NCBI GenBank assembly: GCA_040006675.1
Contig: JBDTWM010000080.1
Location: forward strand, 1 to 13,362
DNA length: 13,362 nt
Direction of reading: 5' to 3'
From: Austwickia sp040006675
GTDB taxonomy: Bacteria > Actinomycetota > Actinomycetes > Actinomycetales > Dermatophilaceae
How positions within the stretch are numbered: the stretch's first letter is position 1; each line of letters opens with the position of its first letter. Below, piece after piece: positions 1-6,924 of this stretch. The translations under genes were made by a program, and so were the position numbers. The notes under the pieces are model-generated. The model was not told the origin of the DNA. It worked only from the letters and a program-made list of their open reading frames with translations, and did no database searches.

Positions 1-399
1 GTCTACCGGGTGCACAACACGCTGGACCGGTCGATCGAGGTCCAGACGATCACGATAGGCCTTGACCCGAGCTTCTCCGCCCCTTCCGGGTGTACGGCAG
101 AGAAGCTGGTCCTCCCGAGCTTTTCCGGGGGGTTGCAGGTGCCCGCGGGAGGACGGGAAGAAACCCCGGGCCTGCCGATCCAGCTCAAGAACACCCCGAC
201 CAACCAGGACGATTGTCGCCAGACCGTGCTGCACTTCACGTTCGCCGGGACCGCGGGCCCGGGCAGCCCCGTGCCGGACCCGGAGCTGCCCGTCATCGGC
301 GCGGCCCTCGGCGGGCCCCTGCTCGGCGGCGCCCTGGTCTCGGCGGGACTCATCCTGCTCGCGGTGGCCAGGCGTCGCCGGTCTGGGGCGTCGTCGTGA
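1..399 (+). CDS. C-terminal part of a membrane-anchored exported protein, function unknown (5' partial)
   Basis: The reading frame is open from the first base, so the gene begins upstream; the GTG at 10 is only an internal codon. The 132 visible residues hold a beta-rich region with two cysteines (in SGC and DDC) that could pair, a Gly/Pro linker, then the motif LPVIG at about residues 96-100, a hydrophobic segment of about 22 residues and a terminal RRRR cluster. This is the layout of a C-terminal cell-envelope anchor: the beta domain would lie outside the membrane and the Arg tail in the cytoplasm. LPVIG resembles a sortase signal but lacks the usual Thr, so a simple transmembrane anchor is at least as likely. 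The stop overlaps the GTG start of the next gene, which suggests co-translation with the secreted mosaic protein downstream. I do not recognise the family. Confidence 0.75.
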   Translation, partial: VYRVHNTLDRSIEVQTITIGLDPSFSAPSGCTAEKLVLPSFSGGLQVPAGGREETPGLPIQLKNTPTNQDDCRQTVLHFTFAGTAGPGSPVPDPELPVIGAALGGPLLGGALVSAGLILLAVARRRRSGASS

Positions 400-1607
400 A
401 CCGGCGCGGGACGGTGAAGCGCACCGGGCTGCTGGCGGCAGGCTGCACCGTGGCGCTGGCCTGCGGGCTGGTGCCCGCTCCGGCCCTGGCCTACTTCACC
501 GCCGGCGGATCAGGCACCGGCACCGCCGCGACCGGCACATGGGACACCGGCGCGACCGGCACCATGGACACCCCCGGCCTCGCCGCCGCGACCGGCACCC
601 TGGACACCCCCGGCCTCGCCGCCGCGGTGACCGCCACGAGCGCGACGCTCTCCTGGGACCCGCTTTTCGAACCCACCGGGTACGACCTGACCCAGTCGCC
701 GGGCAGCCTGATCCAGTCGCCGGACAGCCCGACGGGCTGCGACGCCCCCCTGGCGACCGGCGCCACCAGTTGCACCGCGTCCGGGCTGATCCCGAACACG
801 TCCTACACCTGGTCCCTGTCGGCCGCGATGCACAGCTGGGGCAACCTGGCCACCGTCACCGCCGTCACGCCCAAACAAGCCACTAAAACGATCAACACCA
901 CGACCCCGACGACCGGCCCCGCCGGGACCAGCTTCACCGCCACCGCGGCCGTGACCGGCGACGACAGTTACGGCACCCCCGCCGGCACCGTCACCTTCGG
1001 GCTCTACACCGCCTCCGACTGCTCCGGCAAGCCCAGCTCCACGCTGGCCCAGGACCTCACCGATGGTTCGGCCACCCGATCGTTGCAACCAACCGCCGGC
1101 ACCTACTACTGGCAGGCCGCCTACACCCCGACCGATGAATACAACAACCCGAGCACCAGCGAGTGCACAGCGATCACCGTGTCGGAGAACGATGCGGCCA
1201 CCAACACGGTGTCGGCGACCATCCCGGTCGGAGTGAACCCGGACGCGGTAGCGGTGACGCCGGATGGGGCACACGCCTACGTCACCAACGAGTCTTCGCA
1301 AACGGTGTCGGTGATTGCTGTGCCGGTGTTGTCTGCCGGGACGGTTCCCGCGGCGACGGTAGGGGATGCGTATTCGTTCACCGTTCCGGCCGTGAATGTG
1401 ACGTCGTTCGTGGTCACCTCCGGTGCGCTACCGGCTGGATTAGGTCTGAATGCTGCTACCGGCGTGATCTCTGGAACCCCGACGACAGCCGGTTCGGCCA
1501 CGTTCACGGTCACCGGGGCGGGCCTTTATGGGCAAGCCGCTTTGGCCTACACGATCAGCCCGGGGACTGCTGCACGGATCGGTGACACCGAATCGGTGGT
1601 GCCGTGA
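396..1607 (+). CDS. Secreted multidomain protein (FnIII-like, Ig-like, one YVTN repeat, putative-Ig), 3' end cut by an IS remnant
   Basis: The frame stays open upstream to 90, but I place the start at GTG 396, which overlaps the previous stop as GTGA and gives a clean signal peptide: Arg/Lys-rich start, hydrophobic core, cleavage predicted after APALA (residue 32). GTG 414 is an alternative. After the signal comes AYFTAGGSGTG, a Gly/Thr stretch often seen after signal peptides of actinobacterial envelope proteins. Next are Thr/Gly/Asp repeats (residues 45-76), an FnIII-like domain (about 76-160), an Ig-like domain with two Cys (about 161-263), one YVTN-type propeller repeat (about 268-308, with AYVTN) and a putative-Ig domain (about 312-388, with GVISGTPT). 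One YVTN repeat cannot make a propeller, so the protein is a mosaic or remnant. The last residues (about 394-403) are encoded by the IS end, so the native C-terminus is probably lost. Codon use turns richer in T and A from about 1190 and includes a TTA Leu codon at 1440. Role inferred: surface or matrix protein. Confidence 0.75.
   Translation: MNRRGTVKRTGLLAAGCTVALACGLVPAPALAYFTAGGSGTGTAATGTWDTGATGTMDTPGLAAATGTLDTPGLAAAVTATSATLSWDPLFEPTGYDLTQSPGSLIQSPDSPTGCDAPLATGATSCTASGLIPNTSYTWSLSAAMHSWGNLATVTAVTPKQATKTINTTTPTTGPAGTSFTATAAVTGDDSYGTPAGTVTFGLYTASDCSGKPSSTLAQDLTDGSATRSLQPTAGTYYWQAAYTPTDEYNNPSTSECTAITVSENDAATNTVSATIPVGVNPDAVAVTPDGAHAYVTNESSQTVSVIAVPVLSAGTVPAATVGDAYSFTVPAVNVTSFVVTSGALPAGLGLNAATGVISGTPTTAGSATFTVTGAGLYGQAALAYTISPGTAARIGDTESVVP
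528..623. repeat. 36-bp in-frame tandem repeat in the secreted protein gene
   Basis: Two 36-bp units (552-587 and 588-623) differ at a single base, giving Met in one and Leu in the other, and encode ATGTxDTPGLAA. A shortened third copy (528-551, ATGTWDTG) precedes them. The near identity of the two full units points to recent duplication by slippage. The repeats form a flexible Thr/Gly-rich linker between the signal peptide and the FnIII-like domain. Confidence 0.85.
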
Positions 1608-1665
1608 GGCGCCACCGAAGAGGATGCGCACCAAGCCCAAGCCGTATCCGAAGGAGTTCCGCGAC
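1582..1665 (+). mobile_element. Left-end remnant of an IS3-family insertion sequence
   Basis: The segment holds the first 14 codons of a typical OrfA transposase (see the pseudogene entry). It is preceded by what looks like the IS left end, starting near TGACACCGAATCGGTGGTGCC, with a local hairpin (1595-1603 pairing with 1608-1616 around GTGA). The element stops abruptly at about 1665, just before the tetR promoter; no OrfB and no right inverted repeat are present. The exact left boundary is a guess from where the upstream protein loses its domain pattern. Confidence 0.5.
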
Positions 1666-1673
1666 ATCGCCGT

Positions 1674-1702
1674 TTGCGGAGTGAGCGCTCACTCACTATC
1701 TT
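1674..1702 (+). promoter_or_regulatory. Promoter of the tetR-ABC-ABC-transferase operon
   Basis: TTGCGG (1674-1679) and TATCTT (1697-1702) are spaced by exactly 17 bp, close to the sigma-70/SigA consensus. Transcription starting 7-8 bases after the -10 box would begin at about 1709-1710, on the GTG start codon of tetR itself. That implies a leaderless mRNA, which fits the absence of a Shine-Dalgarno sequence before that codon. Confidence 0.6.
1679..1694. promoter_or_regulatory. Palindromic operator, probably for the adjacent TetR regulator
   Basis: GAGTGAGCGCTCACTC is a perfect 16-bp palindrome lying between the -35 and -10 boxes. TetR-family dimers usually bind palindromes of this size, and a protein bound here would block RNA polymerase, so autorepression of the operon is expected. 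The assignment to this TetR is inferred from position. Confidence 0.7.
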
Positions 1703-1709
1703 TGTCCGC

Positions 1710-2351
1710 GTGAGTGCACGGGTGGCGGGCCGACGGTGTCGGGCCCGGCCGATGTCGGCGGGCGATCGACGCGCGATGATCGCGGCGGACGCGATCCCGC
1801 TGTTCATCGAGCATGGCGCCGCCCTCACGACGCGCCAGCTCGCGGACCAGCTCGGCATCGCCGAGGGGACGATCTTCCGGGCCTTCGGCGACAAGGATGC
1901 GCTGGTCCGCGGCGTGGTCGACGCGTTCTTCGACCAGGCGGACCAGAGTCTTGCCCCCGAGCTGGCGGATCCCGACCTGCCCCTGGCGGAGAAGCTGCGC
2001 GTCACGATCCGGGATGGGCGGGCACGGGCGAGGGGCGTCTTCGCCGTGATCTCCCTGTTGGAGCCGGGTGAAGCGCATGACTACATGAAGCAGCGGCGCC
2101 ACGGGCAGGCCGAGAAGGCCGCGACGATCGCGTTCGCCGCGGATGCCGACGAGATCAACATGCCGCCGGAAAGAGTCGACGCCCTCATCCGTCTCCTCGT
2201 GATCGCCGCGTCCGCCCCGCACCTGTGCGGGGGAACCCCGCCCAGCGACGACGAACTCGTCGACTTCGCGCTCTACGGGATCGTCGGACGCCCCGCGAGC
2301 GACGAATCGGCGGCCGACGACTCACCGGCTGACGCATCCAGGAGGGACTGA
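1710..2351 (+). CDS. TetR/AcrR-family transcriptional regulator
   Basis: The 213-residue product has the N-terminal TetR DNA-binding domain: a helix at about residues 18-36 and the helix-turn-helix at about 40-59 (TTRQLADQLGIAEGTIFRAF), followed by GDKDAL, the usual start of helix 4. The C-terminal ligand-binding and dimer half (about 75-195) is too variable to predict the inducer. The tail is Asp/Ser-rich. I chose GTG 1710 because it gives the N-terminus common in this subgroup (SARVAGRR) and fits the leaderless promoter; the frame continues open to 1674 but there it overlaps the -35 box. The next gene starts 2 bp after the stop, so the regulator is the first gene of the exporter operon it probably represses. 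The ligand is likely a substrate of the exporter. Confidence 0.9.
   Translation: MSARVAGRRCRARPMSAGDRRAMIAADAIPLFIEHGAALTTRQLADQLGIAEGTIFRAFGDKDALVRGVVDAFFDQADQSLAPELADPDLPLAEKLRVTIRDGRARARGVFAVISLLEPGEAHDYMKQRRHGQAEKAATIAFAADADEINMPPERVDALIRLLVIAASAPHLCGGTPPSDDELVDFALYGIVGRPASDESAADDSPADASRRD
2340..2346 (+). promoter_or_regulatory. Strong ribosome binding site for the first ABC gene
   Basis: AGGAGGG lies 7 bases before GTG 2354, inside the end of tetR. It is a near-perfect Shine-Dalgarno sequence. It fixes the GTG start and suggests that the exporter is translated more strongly than the leaderless regulator. Confidence 0.8.
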
Positions 2352-2353
2352 TC

Positions 2354-4087
2354 GTGCTCTGGAAACTCTTGGTGCGTTACCTCAAACCCGCCTGGCCGCT
2401 GATCCTGGGGGTGGTCGTCTTCCAATTGGCGCAGTCGATCGCCTCCCTGCTGTTGCCGAGCCTGAATGCCGACATCATCGACAACGGCGTCGTCACCGGC
2501 GACATCGCCTACATCTGGTCGACCGGCGTGGTGATGCTCGGCATCACCGTCGTCCAAGTCGTCTGCGCCGTCGTGGCGGTGTATTTCGGGTCGAAGCTGG
2601 CGATGGGCGCGGGACGAGACCTGCGCAGCGCCTTGTTCCACCGGGTGGTCGGCTTCTCTCAACGCGAGGTGGGGGAGTTCGGCGCGCCCTCGCTGATCAC
2701 CCGCACCACCAACGATGTGCAACAGGTGCAGATGCTCGTGCAGGTGACCTCGACGCTCATGGTGTCGGCACCGATACTGGCGATCGGCGGCGTCATCATG
2801 GCCATGCGTCAGGATGTCCGCCTTTCCTGGCTGATGGCGGTCAGCATCCCGGTGATGCTGGTGGTCGTGGGCCTCATCATCGTGCGGATGGTGCCGGCGT
2901 TCCAGGCGATGCAGAAGCTCATCGACCGCGTCAACCAGATCATGCGCGAGCAGCTCACGGGCATCCGCGTCATCCGTGCGTTCGTCCGGGAAGACGAGGA
3001 ACGCGCGCGCTTCGCTGGCGCCAGCGAAGGCGTCGCGGAGATGGGCATCCGTGCCGGGAATCTGATGGCGTTGATGTTCCCCGCGATCATGCTGATCATC
3101 AACGTCTCGAGCGTGGCGGTGATCTGGTTCGGCGCCTTCGAGATTCAGGACGGAAACGCGCAGATCGGCACCCTTTTCGCCTTCCTTCAGTACCTCATGC
3201 AGATCATGATGGGCGTGCTGATGGCGGCGTTCATGTTCGTCATGATCCCCCGCGCGGCCGTGTGCGCCAACCGCATCGGCGAGGTGCTGGAGACGCAGGC
3301 CTCCGTCGTGGCGCCGCCGGTGCCCGTGAGCCCGGGACCGACGACCGGACGGATCGCCTTCGGCGACGTCGAGTTCACCTACCCCGGCGCGCAGGAACCC
3401 GTGCTCACGCGCATCCGGTTCGCCGTGGAGCCCGGCACCACCACGGCGATCATCGGCTCGACCGGATCCGGCAAGACGACCCTCGTGGGGCTGGTCCCCC
3501 GGCTGTTCGACGTCACCGCCGGTGCGGTCTCCGTGGACGGCACGGACGTCCGCGACCTGGACCCCGATGAGCTGTGGCGACGCATCGGGCTCGTGCCCCA
3601 GCGCGCGTTCCTGTTCTCGGGCACCGTCGCATCGAACCTGCGGTACGGCAACGCGCACGCCAGCGACGACGAGCTGTGGCGCGCCCTCGAGATCGCGCAG
3701 GCCCGTGACTTCGTCGAGGCCATGCCGCTGGGCCTGGAGGCGCTCATCGCCCAAGGCGGCTCGAACGTCTCGGGCGGTCAGCGGCAACGGCTCGCGATCG
3801 CCCGCGCCCTGGTCAAGGATCCGGAGATCTACATCTTCGACGACTCGTTCTCAGCCCTGGATGTGGCGACCGACGCCGCTCTTCGTCGCGCGTTGGCGAC
3901 ACGGGTGCCGGATGCCACCCAACTGGTGGTCGCCCAGCGGGTCAGCACGATCCGTGACGCCGACCAGATCGTCGTGCTCGATCACGGCCAGATCGTCGGC
4001 ATCGGGCGACATGCGCAGCTCCTGGAGAGCAGTGAGACCTACCGCGAGATCGTGGAGTCCCAGGAGAGCGTGGGGGCCGTCTCATGA
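2354..4087 (+). CDS. ABC exporter half-transporter with degenerate ATP site (subunit A of a heterodimer)
   Basis: A 577-residue exporter half: an N-terminal membrane domain with about six helices (first about residues 14-35, last about 275-297) fused to an ATPase domain. Visible motifs are Walker A GSTGSGKTT (368-376), signature VSGGQ (472-476), and Walker B ending in IFDD, with Asp497 in place of the catalytic Glu. Gln528 (VVAQRVSTI) replaces the switch His. Asp and Gln at these positions mark the non-catalytic site subunit of heterodimeric exporters such as TM287/288 and BmrCD. The intact signature should complete the catalytic site of the partner encoded next. The stop overlaps the partner's start as ATGA, so the two are made together. 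It probably exports a drug-like or lipid compound across the cytoplasmic membrane; the substrate cannot be read from sequence. Confidence 0.92.
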   Translation: MLWKLLVRYLKPAWPLILGVVVFQLAQSIASLLLPSLNADIIDNGVVTGDIAYIWSTGVVMLGITVVQVVCAVVAVYFGSKLAMGAGRDLRSALFHRVVGFSQREVGEFGAPSLITRTTNDVQQVQMLVQVTSTLMVSAPILAIGGVIMAMRQDVRLSWLMAVSIPVMLVVVGLIIVRMVPAFQAMQKLIDRVNQIMREQLTGIRVIRAFVREDEERARFAGASEGVAEMGIRAGNLMALMFPAIMLIINVSSVAVIWFGAFEIQDGNAQIGTLFAFLQYLMQIMMGVLMAAFMFVMIPRAAVCANRIGEVLETQASVVAPPVPVSPGPTTGRIAFGDVEFTYPGAQEPVLTRIRFAVEPGTTTAIIGSTGSGKTTLVGLVPRLFDVTAGAVSVDGTDVRDLDPDELWRRIGLVPQRAFLFSGTVASNLRYGNAHASDDELWRALEIAQARDFVEAMPLGLEALIAQGGSNVSGGQRQRLAIARALVKDPEIYIFDDSFSALDVATDAALRRALATRVPDATQLVVAQRVSTIRDADQIVVLDHGQIVGIGRHAQLLESSETYREIVESQESVGAVS

Positions 4088-6180
4088 CCGAGCGCGACCA
4101 CGCCGCGCCGAAGGCCACCGAGCCGGCGCGCAGCCCGATGGGAGGACGCGGTCCGATGGGCGGCGGCCCCCCCGTGGCGAAGGCGCAGAACTTCCTGCCA
4201 TCTGCCAAGCGGCTCCTGCGTACGCTGCGACCCGACGCGGCCAAGCTCACCGTCGCCGTCGCGCTCGGGGTGCTGAGCGTCGGGCTGACCGTGATCGGAC
4301 CGAAGCTGCTGGGTGAGGGCACGAACGTCGTGTTCGCCGGATTCATCTCCCTGCAGTTCCCGCCGGGTGTCAGCCGGCAGCAGGTCATCGATCAGCTCGT
4401 CGCAGCAGGACAAAACCAGCAGGCCGACATGCTGCGGGCGATGGACTTCATCCCCGGTGCGGGGATCGACGTCTCGCGTCTGGGCACGATTCTCCTGCTG
4501 GTGCTCGCGGTGTACGTCGTGGCCAGCGTCTTCGCGCTCGTCCAGGCGCGCATCCTGAATGTGGTCGTGCAGGTGGCGATGCTTCGCCTGCGCCTGCAGG
4601 TGGAAGACAAGCTGCACCGCCTGCCCCTTCGCTACTTCGACCGCGTGCAGCGCGGCGAGCTCCTCAGCCGGGTCACGAACGACGTCGACAACATCGGCCA
4701 GTCCCTGCAGCAGACTCTCTCTCAGGTCGTCACGTCACTGCTGACGGTCATCGGCGTGCTGGTGATGATGTTCTCGATCTCCCCGCTCTTGGCGCTCATC
4801 GCCTTGGTGACGATCCCGCTCATGATCGCCCTGACGGTGGTGGTCGCCCGACGGTCCCAGAAGCTGTTCGTGGAGCAGTGGAAGCAGACCGGCATCCTCA
4901 ACGCCCGCGTCGAGGAAACGTACTCGGGCCACGCGATCGTCAAGGTCTTCGGGCACCAGCGTGAGGTCGAAGCGGCCTTCGGCGAGGAAAACGGCCGCGT
5001 CTACTCGGCGAGCTTCGGCGCGCAGTTCCTCTCGGGCATCATCATGCCGAGCATGGCGTTCGTGGGGAACCTCGTCTACGTCGCCATCGCCGTCGCCGGG
5101 GGGATCCAGGTGGCGTCCGGTCGCCTGTCGATCGGGGACGTGCAGGCGTTCATCCAGTACTCCCGCCAGTTCACGCAGCCGCTGAGCCAGCTCGGTTCGA
5201 TGGCGAACCTGCTCCAGTCGGGCGTGGCGAGCGCCGAGCGCGTGTTCGAGCTGCTCGACGAGGAGGAGGAGGCTCCGGACGCCGCCCCGGCCGCGTCCGT
5301 GCCCGACGAGGCCAGCCACCTGGAGTTCCTGGACGTCTCGTTCCGTTACACGCCCGACAAGCCCCTCATCGAGGGCTTGAGCCTCGCGGCGCACCCCGGC
5401 AGCACCGTCGCCATCGTCGGCCCGACCGGCGCGGGCAAGACCACCCTGGTCAACCTCATCATGCGGTTCTACGACATCGACGACGGAACCATCACGCTAG
5501 GCACCTGCGACGACGGCTCGGACGCCGTCGACACGAGCCGGATGACGCGGAGCGATCTGCGGTCGCGGACCGGGATGGTCCTGCAGGACACGTGGCTGTT
5601 CGCCGGCACCATCCGCGACAACATCATGTACGGGCGGCCCGGTGCCACCGAGGAGGAGATGCAGGCCGCGGCGGCCGCGGCGTACGTCGACCGCTTCGTG
5701 CACATGCTGCCGGACGGATACGAGACCGTCCTCGACGACGAGGCGACCAACCTCAGCGTCGGCGAGCGGCAGCTGGTGACGATCGCCCGGGCGTTCCTGG
5801 CGGACCCGCGCCTGTTGATCCTCGACGAGGCGACCTCGTCCGTCGACACCCGCACCGAGCTGCTCATCCAACGCGCCATGTCCAAGCTGCGCGAAGACCG
5901 CACGGCGTTCGTCATCGCGCACCGCCTGTCGACCATTCGCGACGCGGACCTCATCCTCGTCATGGCCGACGGCGCGATCGTCGAACAAGGCAGCCACGAT
6001 GAGCTGCTCGCCGGCAAGGGCGCGTACTGGCGGCTCTACAACGCGCAGTTCGATGCCCCGATGACCGAACAGACCCTGCGAGATCCCGCCGCTCCCGGCC
6101 CGCGGTCGCCATCTGAATCGTTGCAACCGAGTCGTGTCAACCGAGTCGTCGAACCCGTTGGAGAACACCGTCATGCGTGA
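4084..6180 (+). CDS. ABC exporter half-transporter with catalytic ATP site (subunit B of a heterodimer)
   Basis: A 698-residue partner of the preceding gene. It starts with a Gly/Met-rich leader (MGGRGPMGGGPP) common in this subfamily. Between the first two membrane helices lies an extracytoplasmic insert of about 55 residues (about 80-135). The ATPase domain has Walker A GPTGAGKTT (446-454), Walker B ending in LDE with catalytic Glu582, and switch His613 (IAHRLSTI). Its signature is LSVGE (557-561) instead of LSGGQ. So this subunit supplies the working Walker motifs and the other supplies the working signature. GGGGG at 4072-4076 is the likely ribosome site; translational coupling through the ATGA overlap is also likely. 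A Pro/Arg/Glu-rich tail of about 35 residues follows the ATPase domain and runs into the next gene, whose start codon lies within it. Confidence 0.92.
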   Translation: MTERDHAAPKATEPARSPMGGRGPMGGGPPVAKAQNFLPSAKRLLRTLRPDAAKLTVAVALGVLSVGLTVIGPKLLGEGTNVVFAGFISLQFPPGVSRQQVIDQLVAAGQNQQADMLRAMDFIPGAGIDVSRLGTILLLVLAVYVVASVFALVQARILNVVVQVAMLRLRLQVEDKLHRLPLRYFDRVQRGELLSRVTNDVDNIGQSLQQTLSQVVTSLLTVIGVLVMMFSISPLLALIALVTIPLMIALTVVVARRSQKLFVEQWKQTGILNARVEETYSGHAIVKVFGHQREVEAAFGEENGRVYSASFGAQFLSGIIMPSMAFVGNLVYVAIAVAGGIQVASGRLSIGDVQAFIQYSRQFTQPLSQLGSMANLLQSGVASAERVFELLDEEEEAPDAAPAASVPDEASHLEFLDVSFRYTPDKPLIEGLSLAAHPGSTVAIVGPTGAGKTTLVNLIMRFYDIDDGTITLGTCDDGSDAVDTSRMTRSDLRSRTGMVLQDTWLFAGTIRDNIMYGRPGATEEEMQAAAAAAYVDRFVHMLPDGYETVLDDEATNLSVGERQLVTIARAFLADPRLLILDEATSSVDTRTELLIQRAMSKLREDRTAFVIAHRLSTIRDADLILVMADGAIVEQGSHDELLAGKGAYWRLYNAQFDAPMTEQTLRDPAAPGPRSPSESLQPSRVNRVVEPVGEHRHA
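6124..6149. repeat. Short direct repeat at the ABC/transferase junction
   Basis: CAACCGAGTCGT occurs twice (6124-6135 and 6138-6149) in the 3' tail of the second ABC gene, directly before the start region of the next gene. The first copy contains the alternative GTG (6134). It may be a scar of the event that joined the two genes, or chance. Confidence 0.5.
6160..6163 (+). promoter_or_regulatory. Ribosome binding site deciding the start of the transferase-like gene
   Basis: GGAG lies 9 bases before ATG 6173. The alternative in-frame GTG at 6134 has no comparable site, which favours the ATG. Confidence 0.5.
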
Positions 6181-6916
6181 GCTCGATGTCGCCCTTCTCG
6201 CCCTGGGCATGGACGAACGGCGCGGCCCGTACGCGCCCACGCTGCTCAGCACGCTCCCCAACGGCCGGTCCATCCTGCACCAGCAGATCGACAACGTCCG
6301 CCGCGTCTTCGGCGAGACGGCCCGCATCACCGTGGTCGTCACGCACCAGTTCGAGAAGGTGGCCCGCCACGTCGACAACGTCGCTTTCGTCATGAACCAC
6401 CGGTACCGGGAGACCAACACCAGCAAGAGCCTCCTGCGGGCGCTGGTCGAGGCCGGCACGGGCCCGTTCTATTGGATGACCGGCGACATCGTCTTCCACC
6501 CCGACGTGCTCGCGCGCCTGCGCGCCAGTGTCGGCCTCGGCGAGTCCGCCATCGCCGCCAAGCCGGAGCACGCGATCGACGGCAAGATGCGTTACCGCCA
6601 GTGCACGCAGGGCGGCAACATCTGCGACCTCTCCGGCGCCATCCCGATGGACCTGTCGACCGGGGAGGCCGTCGGCATGGGCGGCCTGATCCCCGCCGAC
6701 AAACCGGTCGTGCTGGCGAACCTGCGGGAGTGCGACAACTTCGACTTCTTCGAGCGGGGGCTGCAGATGTCCGTGCAGCGCGACGAGTTGCGCCTCATGC
6801 CCATCGACGTCACCGACCTCTACGCGGTGAAGGTCGAATCCGGCGACGACCTCACCCAGGCCCGGGCCGCATACGCCCACTACGACCGCTCCCGGCACGC
6901 CTCGTCCGGCCACTGA
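6173..6916 (+). CDS. Nucleotidyltransferase-fold protein (LicC/GlmU-N-like) with divergent signature
   Basis: A 247-residue protein that looks like a one-domain sugar-phosphate or phosphocholine nucleotidyltransferase. Supporting features are PNGRSILHQQIDNVRRVF (29-46, the position of the usual 'PLL..QI..L'), ITVVVTHQ (52-59), TNTSKSLLRAL (81-91, like the TNN..SL motif of LicC), MTGDIVFHPDVL (102-113, with the metal-binding Asp of the GD motif), and VESGDDLTQA (221-230, like the late D.DDL element). The N-terminal loop, normally AAGxGxRL, reads LALGMDERRGPY, so the canonical nucleotide-binding signature is missing. The start ATG 6173 overlaps the ABC stop by 8 bp and a GGAG precedes it; GTG 6134 would add 13 residues. 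The fold is inferred from motif order alone. Activity, substrate and link to the exporter are unknown: it could activate a head group, or be a non-catalytic relative. Confidence 0.65.
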   Translation: MRELDVALLALGMDERRGPYAPTLLSTLPNGRSILHQQIDNVRRVFGETARITVVVTHQFEKVARHVDNVAFVMNHRYRETNTSKSLLRALVEAGTGPFYWMTGDIVFHPDVLARLRASVGLGESAIAAKPEHAIDGKMRYRQCTQGGNICDLSGAIPMDLSTGEAVGMGGLIPADKPVVLANLRECDNFDFFERGLQMSVQRDELRLMPIDVTDLYAVKVESGDDLTQARAAYAHYDRSRHASSGH

Positions 6917-6924
6917 CCCGCGAG

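Larger units (their letters stand above)
1624..1713 (+). pseudogene. IS3-family OrfA transposase fragment
   Basis: ATG 1624 opens MRTKPKPYPKEFRD, which matches the usual N-terminus of actinobacterial IS3-type OrfA proteins (helix-turn-helix DNA-binding subunit). The match ends after the Asp codon at 1663-1665. The remaining codons to the stop at 1711-1713 run through the tetR promoter and operator and look unrelated. With only 14 conserved residues and no HTH it cannot be functional. An AGAGG-like stretch at 1618-1623 is too close to the ATG to be a good ribosome site. Confidence 0.6.

Noticed and set aside
62..886. Long plus-strand frame overlapping the first two genes
   Set aside because: The product is rich in Arg, Pro and His with low-complexity runs, typical of a shadow frame in GC-rich DNA; the other frames show a signal peptide and recognisable domains.
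1586..1616. Hairpins CACCGAATCGGTG and GGTGGTGCC/GGCGCCACC as a terminator of the secreted gene
   Set aside because: They lie in the IS end just before OrfA and have no T tract; they more likely belong to the IS terminus, though they could reduce read-through.
2273..3787. 504-codon minus-strand frame opposite the first ABC gene
   Set aside because: It is full of His, Asp and Arg runs and lies antisense to clear ABC transporter motifs.
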